Below, piece by piece: positions 9,765-19,843 of a DNA stretch of 25,162 nucleotides. The position numbers and the translations under genes are program-made. Each line of letters begins with the position of its first letter. Positions within the stretch are counted from its first letter, which is position 1. This DNA comes from Plantago elongata (Eukaryota; Streptophyta; Magnoliopsida; Lamiales; Plantaginaceae): contig JAYMSP010002277.1 of the NCBI GenBank assembly GCA_036897095.1, positions 1 to 25,162 of the forward strand, in the 5' to 3' direction. The notes beneath the pieces were generated by a model. That model made no database searches. It was not told the origin of the DNA and was given only the letters and a program-made list of their open reading frames with translations.

Positions 9765-10330
9765 CTTACTAGGAAGTTTCATGTTGCACATGCGAGTAAG
9801 AATAAAGGCCGCAAGAAAAGACATGTGTGGGAATAGTGGAGCTAGCATATCACTCGAAGAGAAGTCCTTTACCCGCACAAGATCAATGGATTGGGTCTCG
9901 ACACAAAAAGGGAAGCATTTGAAATGGTATAAGAGCCAAGTTAACCCAAACCTACAATGGGTGGACAGTTGGCCCGGAGAAAATGAAAAGGGGCGTTACA
10001 CAGTTAAGAGGGGTGAATATAAATGACCAAAACTTCAGAGAGCTTAAAGGATTTGAGAAAGCTGGAAAAAAAAAATCACACACACACACTTCTTTTCGGA
10101 ATTAAGTAATAAGAACTAAGAGTTAAGCGCACTTTCTCTAGTATAATCTTATAATGAGTGAACTACTACGAAGCCTTTCGATGCGTGCACGAGTGAAGAT
10201 AAAATATGCGGGACATGTGTTAATATAATTAGCTAGCATATCCCCCGAAAAGAATTCTTTGAGTAACTGCGCCGGCCCAAAGTGTTGGACCTCAGTCTGT
10301 ATGTGCGAGGGAACCAAACGTTACATAAAA
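9765..10330 (+). mobile_element. Fossil TRIM-like small LTR element
   Basis: Two related blocks of about 150-165 bp (about 9765-9930 and 10166-10325) share sequence including GCTAGCATATC and the GACATGTG core. The first is followed at about 9933-9946 by a sequence resembling the initiator-Met tRNA primer-binding site. The whole span is under 600 bp and has no coding capacity, which fits a terminal-repeat retrotransposon in miniature. The copies are strongly diverged, so the insertion is old and the element is decayed. A 90-residue open frame inside it is not a gene. Confidence 0.5.
10066..10091 (+). repeat. A-run and (CA)n microsatellite
   Basis: A run of A residues passes into a short CA dinucleotide repeat of about seven units within the interior of the small LTR element. 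It is an ordinary simple repeat. Confidence 0.85.
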
Positions 10331-11339
10331 ACTTTGTAATAGGGGTATTTTAAATTTATGAACTCTCTCAAAAGGGTAAATTAATTAACTTTACAAATTG
10401 AATGTTTCGACCTCGAAAATTCAATTAGAAGATTAAAACCCAACTTTAATAGTGAAAAATTCTAACTTTGGGACACTATTTTAAGGGAAAAATAACTCTG
10501 ATAATGATATGGTTCCAACATGAAAATTCTACTAGAAGAACGAACTATGTTAGAGAAATCTGGATTAGTTTTAATCTACTAGAAGTAGAAACTCCAATAA
10601 TTTAGAGAGGTAATACAAGAATATATCATTAAGACTTAGGCACTATATTTGTAGACAAACTGGTTGTAACATCGTGCAATTAATAAGTTGGGAATCTAAC
10701 TCGAATTATAAACAAAGTCTAAAAACATTATAAGTGTAAATTTAAACGATCGAAAGATAAATCAAAGAATGAGATAATTCAATCGTGACATCTGTTCAAA
10801 GTGCAAACTAACTATAAGAATAAGATAGTTACAACTTGAATACTCATCTTAAAGAATAAATCTTACTAAGTCTTAACTTAGGGAGTGGGATGATTCTAAC
10901 TTAACAACTAAAATCTAAATAACTCTACAAATGAAATAATATCAACTTGAAACTTAATTCAAATGGTAAACTCAATAACAGGAATGAGATAGTTTCAGCT
11001 AGGGAATCAAATGTGTGGCTCGAACTCTACGAAAAGTATAGTTTAATCTTTGTAACTAAAATAAAATTGATATAGTTACAACTTGAAAATCTTATTCGAA
11101 TTATAAACCCCACTATGCAGGAGAATACTCTAAGAAAAGTAAAATTCCAACTTTGAAACCTAATTTAGATGGTATATAAACTTTAAGAATGTCATAATTG
11201 CAACATTCAAGAATTAGGGCAAACTCAATTTTTTTAAATGATATAATTTCAACTTTACAACTCTATTTGAAGGTCTCACCAAACGACACATGTACTAATG
11301 TGGTGTACCATGAGATGCATACCAATGCTTGAGCTATCA

Positions 11340-11425
11340 TTAGTTTTCCTTACTAAGGTATAGTCAATGTTTATTTAATTTGTTTACTATATAAAGTAAT
11401 TTATACCGTAGCATACACTAGAGAA
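11340..11425 (+). mobile_element. Partial Helitron-like 3' end
   Basis: The stretch 'AAAGTAATTTATACCGTAGC' recurs in very similar form near 12925, where it leads into a complete Helitron-style terminus. Here it ends ATACACTAG without a full hairpin. It may be a decayed end from the same family. Confidence 0.35.
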
Positions 11426-11574
11426 TACTCCAAGGATAAACTCAATCTGAAGTATATGCGAATTTTAAGAATGAAATAATTACAAGTTGGAAACTTAATT
11501 CTAAGGGTAAACTCAACTAGAATAATTAGATTACTCATTATTTAAGTTGATCGAGTTTCCACGGGTCTAAAAGG

Positions 11575-11735
11575 ATTGCCAACATACCATGCCGTAAAGA
11601 AAGCAAAATAATCATACCGGTCCAAATGGTTGGGCATCAATAGATTAGTGATCCAAGTGTTACAAATGGTACCATAGTTGAACCATTCCAAAATGTTTTG
11701 TATAGGCAAGGCTTCATATATAAGACCCCGTTAAA
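11575..11735 (+). mobile_element. Fossil LTR end with primer-binding-site-like sequence
   Basis: The segment ending GTGTTACA at about 11664 resembles the 3' part of the repeats in the 9.8-10.3 kb element. It is followed at once by a sequence resembling an initiator-Met primer-binding site. It appears to be another partial copy of the same small LTR family, abutting the next fossil. It is heavily decayed and non-coding. Confidence 0.4.
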
Positions 11736-12235
11736 AATATATGAAAAGGGGTGGGACAGTCATGCGTAACCTTGCTGACTCAAGTGTTAGGTCTCGATCT
11801 ATTAGTGGTCGGGTCATTAAAAATGGCATCAAAGCGGGACTAGCCGGAATTGCAGGAACTAAGTGCCATGTGGGGAAAAGTGATACACAGTATGGATGGT
11901 GAGAGTGATCACCTCTAGAATCTTACACGGATGGTTAATCCCAGGAGAAATTGTTCCCGTGAAGCTCGACTAGGACATCGAGGATTTAAGGCTGTAGATT
12001 GTAATAACCAACATTCCACGTTGGTTTAGAGTGAAATGGATGATGATTATATATGAAGACCACCACTCTCACATTAATTGTATGATGTCTTTTGGGTGAT
12101 ATCAAAAGTAAATCCGTGCGGGCTGCGGTTCACTGCGGACAATATTATGCAAACGAGACATGTGTGGGACAATCATGCGTAACCTTGCTGGTCCAATAGA
12201 CCGGATCTTGGTTCATTAGTAGCCGGGTCGTTACA
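11735..12235 (+). mobile_element. Fossil TRIM-like LTR element
   Basis: A partial left LTR (to about 11815) and a right LTR of 236 bp (12000-12235, beginning TGTAATAACC and ending GGGTCGTTACA) share about 75 bp, including GGGACARTCATGCGTAACCT. After the left LTR comes a primer-binding-site-like sequence (about 11818-11832), then roughly 165 bp of non-coding interior and a purine-rich stretch before the right LTR. The small size and the TGTAAYA...TTACA ends fit plant TRIM/LARD-type elements. The left end is missing or diverged, and no target duplication is evident. It is old and broken. Confidence 0.6.
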
Positions 12236-12660
12236 ATCTTCAATTTTCTCTCTATTTTCTTGATCCATAATGAACGGTGGTGGTGGTGGTTAGGGGGGAT
12301 ATGGCAGATAATCTTTTGGTGGAAAACTCTCTTCGATCTTCTCTCTACATTCTTGATTCATAACATGCAATTACGTGGGGGTAGTTTTGGGGAAAAACAG
12401 TCGTAGCATGAGTGGGTTTCTAGAATAATAATTTTTATGTGTATTGTGGGGTTACTACATGCCAATCCTATGTTTGCTGGGAAACAGGAGGGATGATTGC
12501 TAAGAGATACTCTTTTAGCATGAAATCTATCTTCAGTCTTCTCTTTGTTTTCTTGGTTTTCGTAAGAGGTTGGGTGGGAAGATAAAAACAATCGTAACAT
12601 GTGAAAATATGTTTGTAAAATAATAACTTTTGTGTACATGAGGAGTGGGGTGACCAAATA
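12236..12660. repeat. About 200-bp tandem duplication with a third partial copy
   Basis: A block beginning near CTTC.ATCTTCTCTCTACATT at 12331 recurs at 12531 (200 bp apart). A shortened copy starts at 12238. Each full copy has 'TTCTTG.TT', a G-rich stretch, 'AACARTCGTARCATG' and 'AATAATAAYTTTTRTGT' in the same order. A GGT trinucleotide run lies at about 12275-12290. The 99-residue minus-strand frame across this region follows the repeats and is not a convincing gene. Confidence 0.75.
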
Positions 12661-12879
12661 ACACCGTAGTGATGTTGGGAACCATTTCTATATATTGATT
12701 GTATTGTATACTTTTTAATTTTTTATATTGTTTTTCACGTTTGTATGTTCATATATAAAAACGTAGCCATGACAAGTTGTAATTTTCATTTTTCTGTAGT
12801 TAGCATAAGAAAACTCAACATATAATATTGGATGAATAATGATTTACTCAACTATACCACGACCAACGTTGTTTACACG
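12661..12879. other. AT-rich DNA between the tandem duplication and the Helitron-like end
   Basis: No gene is visible here. It may be the interior of the Helitron-like element whose 3' end lies at 12966. Confidence 0.4.
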
Positions 12880-12966
12880 TAAGTTTGATTAATTTATTTT
12901 ATACTCCCTTTTTATTTATTATTAAAAAAGTAATTTATACCGTGGCATCGCTACGAATTATTACTA
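12880..12966 (+). mobile_element. Helitron-like 3' terminus
   Basis: The sequence ACCGTGGCATCGCTACG can form a 6-bp stem with an ATC loop (CGTGGC/GCTACG, one G-U pair). It is followed after a few A/T-rich bases by CTAG and then T. A short GC-rich hairpin shortly before a CTRR end with a following T is the known signature of Helitron 3' ends, which insert between A and T and make no target duplication. I could not locate the 5' TC end or any Rep/helicase ORF, so it would be non-autonomous. Confidence 0.55.
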
Positions 12967-13443
12967 GTTCCTTTGTGTTTTTCAACTCAACTTCCTCAAA
13001 TCAAATAAAAAAAGAATATATTTATTATAATGTACTTAAATTGAACAATATTATTCTATAGTTTATTAAAAGCGACATTAATTGACTCTAATGTAAAAAG
13101 ATAAAATTCCCAACTAACCTATGATTGTATTGGATTGACAAATCTAGTTTAAAATTAAATTCATGAGTTAGACCGTGTTTTTTTAATTTAAAATTAATTC
13201 AACTCATGTAAATTTAATTCAAGTTAGTTTAGTAAATTTTAATTCAAAGGACACAATTTTAAAAATCCAAATGATATATAATAGCTGGACTGGAATAAAA
13301 TTAAGCGGTTAAAGCAGCAGAGCAAATGCTGCTTCTCAAAGTCATATGCCACAAAATCCATATGCTTGTTGATTAAGCTCCTTGAACCATTAGCAACAAT
13401 CTTTAGCCAGTAGACGAACTTTTACCCGGATTCGGTCTAAGAG
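12967..13443. other. AT-rich upstream region of the membrane-protein gene
   Basis: This stretch separates the Helitron-like end from the ATG at 13444. Its left part is AT-rich. The last 150 bp are more mixed in composition and are likely a 5' UTR. No other gene is visible. Confidence 0.5.
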
Positions 13444-14886
13444 ATGGTGAACCCAAATCGGAGAAATGGGCCTTTTCTTGCTCTTGTCAGGTCAGAAATT
13501 TTCTCCTACTGTTGAATACTGTGCTTTTTCCATTATGATGTACCCGATAAATATTGCTATAAGTCTATAAAGATCATTTTTGTCCTAAAAGAAAACATGA
13601 TTGGTTCTGTTTGTTTGTCTACTTTCTTGTTTATTCACATGTCTAACTCTAATGAATATAAGAAATCCATGGACTTTTGTTAATTGTTATCCCAGAAGAA
13701 GTATATGACCTTTGTAGCTTAAGGTCTTGATGATTGTGAAGAATTTTTCGATTATGCTGGCTCTCAAATGTGTGAATTGCTGAATATGAGGGCGAGTTAA
13801 TTTGTGGAAGAGCTTGCTAGATTTAGTGGAGTGTTAATTTTTCATATCTCGACATTAGCTCAGATAGTTAGTGACTTATTTCCATTTCAGGGCCACATTG
13901 GTTGATTACATTCGTGCTATATGTGGAGTACTATGCCGAGTCCCGTACAGTAGGAGGCTTCACATTTGGCAAAAGGTATACTTTTTCTTTATTTGTTAAC
14001 CTTCTTAGTTTTTATTTGTGTAACTGTGTTATTTCTGCCGAAAGGTATACGGAAACATGATGCTATGATTTTGTTGAGTCTTACTTGTGCTTTTTGAACA
14101 TTTGGTTTGCGCGATGATTCGAGGTACAGTGATTCTTGGATGATGCATATTGAAATATCAGTTTACATTACTGGGTTGTAGTTCAAAATCTGGCTGCAGC
14201 TGATTCTAATGTCAACTCTGGTCTTATAGCAGTTATCTTGAGATCAAGGAACTGTTATCATATGAAGATAAGGAGTGCTATATAAATCTTAATGGGCGCA
14301 TAGTCCCTCTTACTAGATTGGTGATTTCTTCAGAATATTGGTATTGTATCACTTAATACGTGAAAAATGGTCCATGAGAGTATCTATCTCTTTTCCATAT
14401 CCTCTCTTTGGCTCTCATATGTTATGCATGGATTCAAACTCCACGTAGCTCTAGCAACTTGTATGCACACGGGGTGGAGGGTTCTATAGGAAAATCATCT
14501 GTAACCATAAGCTGTTTCATTCTATGATTCCAGAAACAGCTGAGATGGTGGCTTTTTGCTATGGCCATTGCTTCTGCAACCTGTTTCCTATTCTCAGCTG
14601 CAATATGGGACTTGACCATTGTGAGCTCACCTCCACTAATTCTATATGATTACTTTTTACAGTATGATTTCATCAGAATCTGGTCCTCACTGACAGTTCA
14701 TTCTGTCTGTTATATTGGATTTTTCAGGGAACAACAGCCAGAGTAAAGTTGCCGTCTTATGCATGGATATGTTCCAGTCTTATCCTTTCTGGATTTCTCT
14801 CAATATATTATGTGGGCGGGAGAGACAACGAGAGGTTTTTCCTGCCCTCCATACTGCTTTATTTATTGTGTATGCCGGTTAGGTAA
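13444..14886 (+). CDS. Small multi-pass membrane protein, function unknown
   Basis: I do not recognise this protein. Four exons join in frame: 13444-13490, 13891-13975, 14534-14620 and 14728-14886, with GT-AG introns. They give about 125 residues from MVNPNRRNGPFLALV to LLCMPVR and a stop. After a basic N-terminal half there is a hydrophobic segment WWLFAMAIASATCFLFSAA, a second one around ICSSLILSGFLSIYYV and a third, shorter one FFLPSILLYLLCMPV. The last exon can instead be spliced at 14882|GT, in the phase that the first MurB-like exon requires (15311). The exons may therefore be a separate small gene or the 5' part of the MurB-like gene. Even hydrophobicity, clean frames and good splice sites argue against chance. 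Confidence 0.55.
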
Positions 14887-15310
14887 TACTTGTTGATGCA
14901 AGGAAACTCTTCTACGTGGCTGCAGAATTATTTGCTTTCTCTTAAGGTTATGTGTTCAGATTAGCTTTAGAAGCACTTAAGTCTTTATCCTTACTCATGT
15001 AGAAAAGAGCCCTTCTTCCAAAGGTATGGAAAACTAGGCAAATCTTGTCTTTTCACTTTCTTTCCTTTCCCTTCTGCAGATTTTTTTTTCTGTTCTTCTT
15101 TCACAGTCCATAACATAAAATGGAAATGGGTGAAAATTTTCAAATATATGGTATGTAATGTGGTTTAAATTCATTTTTAAAATGACCCATGGTGAGATGA
15201 TAATACTGGTAAGCATCTTATTTTTTATTGTGGGCTTTCGACCAATATTCGTGCTGTGAGCTTTAACACATAGTATCAAGAAAACTAAACCATTTTTCTT
15301 GTGGTTTCAG

Positions 15311-16704
15311 CCAGAGAAAAACTCAAAACAAGTTGCAATTCATTAAAGACAAAAAGCTTCTGAGTGATCTTTGCACTTGGGGAATTGGGGGACCTTGTAA
15401 ATACTTTGTCCAGGTCTTTGATCAAGACCAACTCATTTCCGCAATCAGGTTTAACCTTTTCTGTTCATGGCCCACAATCTCATGCTTCGCCTAGCTAGTA
15501 AGGCACATTTAATTATTTCAGCTGTGACTGGCAGTTACCATTCTATTTGTTTTCATCAGTATAGGTATTGCAATGAGCAGTCTATGAGATACATTGTCAT
15601 CGGCAAAGGTTCAAATTGTCTCTTTGATGACTTGGGATTCAATGGTTGTGTCATTTTAAACCGAATTGAGTTCTTGGAGAGAATTGAACCCGGTTTGTAC
15701 AGAGTTGGAAGTGGCTATCCATTTAACCGTCTAGGGATGCAGACTACGAACGAGGGATTCACAGGTCTTGAATTTGCTGGAGGAATTCCAGGGACTGTAG
15801 GTGGTGCTACTTACATGAATGCTGGAGCAAGCGGGCAGGTCAGTTCTTTTATAGTAGAGGTGAAAACTGTGTTGGCGATGCCAGATGGTTTTCATGAAAG
15901 CAGTTTGCATTATCTACTGTGATTATTCCACATAAAGGTCATGTGAAGTAGTCAGTTTCTATGTGAAATAGGTCGAGCAAAATTTATTATTAATTACTTT
16001 TTATTTATTTATTAATCCTTACATGTTGATAGAAGTGCAAGTTTGTATAAGTAGTTTAATCTGGTGATGGTCTTGTCATAATCAATTATTATCATTGAAG
16101 GAAACCTCGGATGTTATTGAATCCGTTGAGATAATCACAGCAGCAGGGGAGTACCGCATCATGAAAAAGACTGAAATTACTTTTGGCTACCGATCATCAC
16201 CATTTCAAGGAATGAAGGAGTTGGCAGGCATCACTGCCGTCACCTTTCGTCTGAAGTCATCAGAAACAGCTAAAAAGCGGCAGCAAGAATACTTGGGAAG
16301 GTAACTTCCACTTATTGGTTGGCAAATGCCTGTATGCTGTATGAATCTCCTCATCCTGGTTTGCTGATATGCATGTTACCTTTTTTAGGAGAAAACTAAC
16401 TCAACCACTTGGAAAAAGAAGTGCTGGCTCTGTTTTCCGGAACCCTACTGATGTAGGATTTGCAGCAGGACAATTGATTGAACGAGCAGGATTGAAAGGA
16501 CATAGAGTTGGAAGGGCAATAATCTCTGAGAAACATGCTAATTTTTTGGTAAACTGTGGTGGTGCAACTTCTGGAAACATGCTTGAGCTCATTCGCATGG
16601 TGAAGGAGACTGTTAAACAGCAGTGTGGTGTAGAGCTCAAGGAAGAAATCTTACATATTCCCCATTTTAGACCTTCAAATGAAATAGAAGAATATAGAAA
16701 ATAG
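15311..16704 (+). CDS. MurB-like UDP-N-acetylenolpyruvoylglucosamine reductase
   Basis: MurB is the FAD-dependent enzyme that reduces UDP-GlcNAc-enolpyruvate to UDP-MurNAc in peptidoglycan synthesis; in plants it is expected in the plastid. Four exons are clear: 15311-15448, 15565-15838, 16101-16300 and 16389-16704, giving 308 residues. The FAD-binding part has [11 protein letters not shown] (residues 22-32), GKGSN (59-63) and [18 protein letters not shown] (117-134). The substrate part has GYRSSPF (Arg168), SAGSVFRNP (Ser218, the expected proton donor) and a late Glu in LKEEILHI (289/290). The catalytic set therefore looks intact, and the size fits the shorter bacterial MurB type. The first exon has a strong acceptor and no in-frame ATG, so an upstream exon is required. 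None of the nearby ATGs I tested gave a transit peptide in the right phase. Confidence 0.9.
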
Positions 16705-16819
16705 AAAGAGAACAGATTCATGTATGCATCATTTGTACAAGTGCACTGTGTTTAGATATGAGAATATACTGGTTGTACCTACCTAACCTACAACTACACC
16801 ATATTGTACTTGCAGCTAC

Positions 16820-16825
16820 TTTATT
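16820..16825 (-). terminator. Poly(A) signal AATAAA for ABA4
   Basis: TTTATT on the plus strand reads AATAAA on the minus strand, 45 nt after the ABA4 stop. It lies 10 nt from the opposite-strand signal of the MurB-like gene, so the two transcripts very probably overlap at their 3' ends. Confidence 0.55.
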
Positions 16826-16834
16826 CTATCACTG

Positions 16835-16840
16835 AATAAA
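16835..16840 (+). terminator. Poly(A) signal AATAAA for the MurB-like gene
   Basis: AATAAA lies 131 nt after the MurB-like stop codon, in a T-rich 3' context typical of a plant near-upstream element. It is only 30 nt from the stop codon of the convergent ABA4 gene. Confidence 0.55.
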
Positions 16841-16869
16841 TTAATGAACTGAATATTTCTCAGTTATTT

Positions 16870-18531
16870 CTATTTTCTATGTTCTGTTTCTCCTCTGTTT
16901 CTGCTTAAGGCTTTAGTGGTCAAATGAGCAAGAATCCCAATTGGACATGACATCAAGCAAAGCGAAACTGAGTGCCGGGTCTCTATATTGTTCCGCAGCC
17001 CATCATGGTAAACCTGTCTGTCATCATCAGGTATAAAGAGTCATAACACACTCTTGAAGTAATTGACAGATCTTCCAGCTAAAATTTCAATACATAATTC
17101 AACACACATTAAGTTTTATTCTATAAAAGGTGTGTTCTGAGTACCTTGCAGCAAAGAGATCGACAGCTAACAAATGAATCCATGCGGAAGCCAAAGTCAT
17201 CTCACTCGAGAACAAGTTTGCCATACCTGGCAACTGTACAATAAGTGCAATGAGCTTCATTCATCCTGTTGAAGTGTTAAGGTACATAAACAGAAGATGC
17301 TGAGGATTGTTTTTGCTGGTAAAACACACCTCTGGCAACCAGTATTTACTAGCAAACATCAAACGTATCGTATCAGGTGTCCAGGATAAATATAGCAGAT
17401 AGCCATACAAGATTCCAAGAACAACATAGGGTATGCTGCTACCTGCAACTTTCTTAGCCTGCATAAGAAAGAACAGAAGCAAATTAGACCGACATATTAT
17501 GTTGAAATTAGAACTTACAACATATGTAATCACATCAACTTCAGCTGTCAGAATTAAATTGTTGAAATACTTGAACAGAATAAGATCTGCATCCGAATGG
17601 AACATCTTGAAGAAAAACGATCAATATGTCGATATGAATGATATCGGCCTAGGTTGAGATCCAAAACAGAAAACACTTACAAACTCAGTCTTAGGTGCTA
17701 CAATCATGCAGGTATAGAATGGAAGAACTGCCGCTGTTCCCAATGTAAAAGCAGTGCTTGCAATTTCAGAACTCGGGATCACTGAAAGGGTGCAAAAGAT
17801 AGAATTTGAGTCAGTCATGAATTCCTTCTAGGCTACATGAAAATCAGATTCACGGTGAATTCATAAATTCTTTTCATATGGAGCATAATTAGTTCTTCCA
17901 ACGTCAAGATCTGACAACTCAGGGTTAGTAATTACTACTGTAATACTTAGTCCAGTGATATCGGAATATATGCTATGAGTTGCACCATCATTTTTTGATA
18001 CAGAACCAGAACATAACTAATGAACGGAAGATTTTATGTTTATCCTGTACTGCATGGGCTAAGTGCACACAATATACGACAGAATTAAATTGGGCAAGAT
18101 GAATATTTACATGAAGCATACAACACCAATCCTTTTCTGCGGACTCTATAATCCTTTCTGGAATTTGGTCTACTTAGTGTTCTTGATCCTCCAGGAAAAC
18201 TCGAGCCTATACATTGGATCTTTCCCTTTTCTCCAACTTGTTTGCCAAACAGTTCAGTGTCGATGATTCTAGGAACAAGGGTCCGGCTTTGGCCTATACA
18301 ACTTCGGCATGAAGCTGTAGATGACAAACTTCTGTGACCAACCTACAAGATGCAGATTCAAAATATCAAGCAACTATAATCTTGGTATATAATTGACCAT
18401 ACACCAAAACTAAACAGGATACCAAACCAAGAAGCTGAAAAAGAAAAAAAATATTAAACCGTTAATACACACACCGTGACCATGAGGAGGGCAGGGGCGT
18501 GATAGCTGGCACAACAAGATAAAAACGCCAT
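16870..18531 (-). CDS. ABA4: ABA DEFICIENT 4, chloroplastic (neoxanthin formation)
   Basis: ABA4 is a chloroplast membrane protein required to make neoxanthin from violaxanthin, upstream of abscisic acid. My model has six exons: 18531-18475, 18342-18111, 17781-17681, 17458-17330, 17233-17145 and 17017-16870. They total 756 nt, or 251 residues, a little longer than the roughly 220 I recall for Arabidopsis. The N-terminal 95 or so residues are Ser/Arg-rich and low in acidic residues, as in a transit peptide. Four hydrophobic segments follow, around 102-124, 137-157, 185-203 and 221-240. Family blocks are plain: [56 protein letters not shown] and [13 protein letters not shown]. All introns are GT-AG and phases agree. 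The gene converges on the MurB-like gene and lies downstream of the lipase gene on the same strand. Confidence 0.93.
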
Positions 18532-19843
18532 GATCAAGTTGACAGGGAGGAAAGCAGTTTTCTGAAAGCAAGCTAATACTAGTAAAATCTTTATTCATCA
18601 AGTAAACCAAGAACAAGTTTTAGACATATGAGTCCTCAATAATATTGGAAGAAGAGGACAAAGAAAGTTAGGACTTGGGAACACTCAACAACAACTAGCA
18701 CTAGTCCTGGATAACATGTAGATAAACCACCCACAAAGAATTTAAAACATGTCAACAAACTGAGCACTTGGAAAGTAGCCAAATCTTAGCAGACAACCTT
18801 ATTCAATGAAAAAAGTAACACCCAACCTTTGCTGACTTAAGTTTCCATTGATGAGTGGCTTTAATTCCATGTGTTTCTCCTTACCTAACAATCCCATGTG
18901 CAATGGTACAAACCATCGTGTTCTCGTATCAGGCTTATGATGGCTCAATAATAAGGTGTTTCAAGCCTTGAAGATCATCTTCTTGTTGTGTTATGCTAGT
19001 GAGTCTTCTGGCCTATGATCAGAATTGCAGAATGCATTTTGTTAAACCACTCTTCACTAGTCCAGGTTGGTCCTGTGTATGAGTATGTGTACCCGAGACA
19101 GAATAGCTAGTCATGTGAAATTCTTTTCGTAAAAATTATACTCCAATGTTTTGGCTTACTTTCACATGTTCGTAAGTTTACTCTAATATTCAGTATGAAT
19201 GAACATTTGCTTTTTCCTCCTTTGACTCTGAGCCTATTCAGCAATATTGCTGTTGCAAAAAGTCTATCATTACTAGCTTGCACGATATGCATTTTGAATT
19301 TTCAATGGTGTTGTTCTATTGACAATTTTCCCTTTTCTTTCCCAAATAAGATAAAAGAAGCAACAAGATGAACTTTTTCTTGGCTTACTCATGTAAGCAT
19401 TTTGGAATTAAGAATGGCGTGTGGAACTGTTCTTACTGGATTGAAAATTGCATCATTTGACTATGTTTGATCAAGTCGGTATGATGAACGGCCATAAAAA
19501 GTGCTCCTTTTCAAATTCACATACTACATTACAGTAATCTAATCAAATTCATGCCTGGATACTTGAATATTTAGCCTTAATTGCTATTTTCAAGACATGT
19601 TTCGATTAATCACGAACTAAATACATAAAGATTTCAGGTTCGAGAGAAAAGCTATACCAGAAATGCTCACCAAGTAAACCTAGTAGTAGTTTATTGCATG
19701 TATTAATGTATGATTCCGGATCACAAAAATATCCTTTACAGTGAAATAAAGTTATCTAGTGCTCAAATGTTCAAATTAAATACTTGGCAGTAAAAGTATA
19801 CTGCATGTATACATGTAGAGAATGCTATAAGGGTGTGTATAAT
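18532..19843. other. Intergenic DNA: ABA4 promoter and lipase 3' flank
   Basis: No further gene is visible in this 1.3 kb. ABA4 and the lipase are both on the minus strand, so the left part should hold the ABA4 promoter and the right part the lipase 3' UTR. TTTATT at 19690-19695 (AATAAA on the minus strand) lies about 150 nt after the lipase stop and is a candidate poly(A) signal. Confidence 0.55.

Larger units (their letters stand above)
8930..11530. repeat. Diverged tandem array, period about 53 bp, interrupted by other elements
   Basis: A loose unit recurs many times, roughly 'AACTCTAAGAATGAGATAAT' followed by 'TTCAACTTGAAAACTCAATT' and 'CGAAGGGTAAACTC'. Clear copies occur near 8952, 9009, 9061, 9115, 9645, 10768, 10819, 10884, 10930, 10983, 11190 and 11465. 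Neighbouring copies are spaced 46-65 bp apart (51, 65, 46 and 53 bp where measured). The array is broken by a GC-rich island (9265-9625) and by LTR-element fossils (about 9765-10330). The copies are strongly diverged, so this is an old minisatellite or the repetitive interior of a transposon. It encodes nothing recognisable. Confidence 0.6.

Noticed and set aside
9754-10026. A 90-residue plus-strand open frame
   Set aside because: It lies inside the small LTR fossil, spans its LTR and primer-binding region, and has no recognisable protein motif.
11999-12235. A Cassandra-type TRIM with an embedded 5S rRNA promoter
   Set aside because: The LTR ends are similar in style, but I found no 5S-like internal control region in the repeat.
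12358-12657. A 99-residue minus-strand open frame
   Set aside because: It follows the 200-bp tandem repeat, and its composition mirrors the repeat rather than a protein family.
15119-15149. ATG at 15119 as the first exon of the MurB-like gene
   Set aside because: It would leave phase 1 at its GT donor while the next exon needs phase 2, and its peptide does not look like a transit peptide.
17433-17657. Plus-strand frame over ABA4 introns
   Set aside because: It is antisense to ABA4 exon 3 and intron sequence, with no family features.
18085-18327. ABA4 starting inside its second exon
   Set aside because: The codon at 18327 is TTG, not ATG. An upstream exon (18531-18475) with an ATG and in-phase splice sites gives a proper start.
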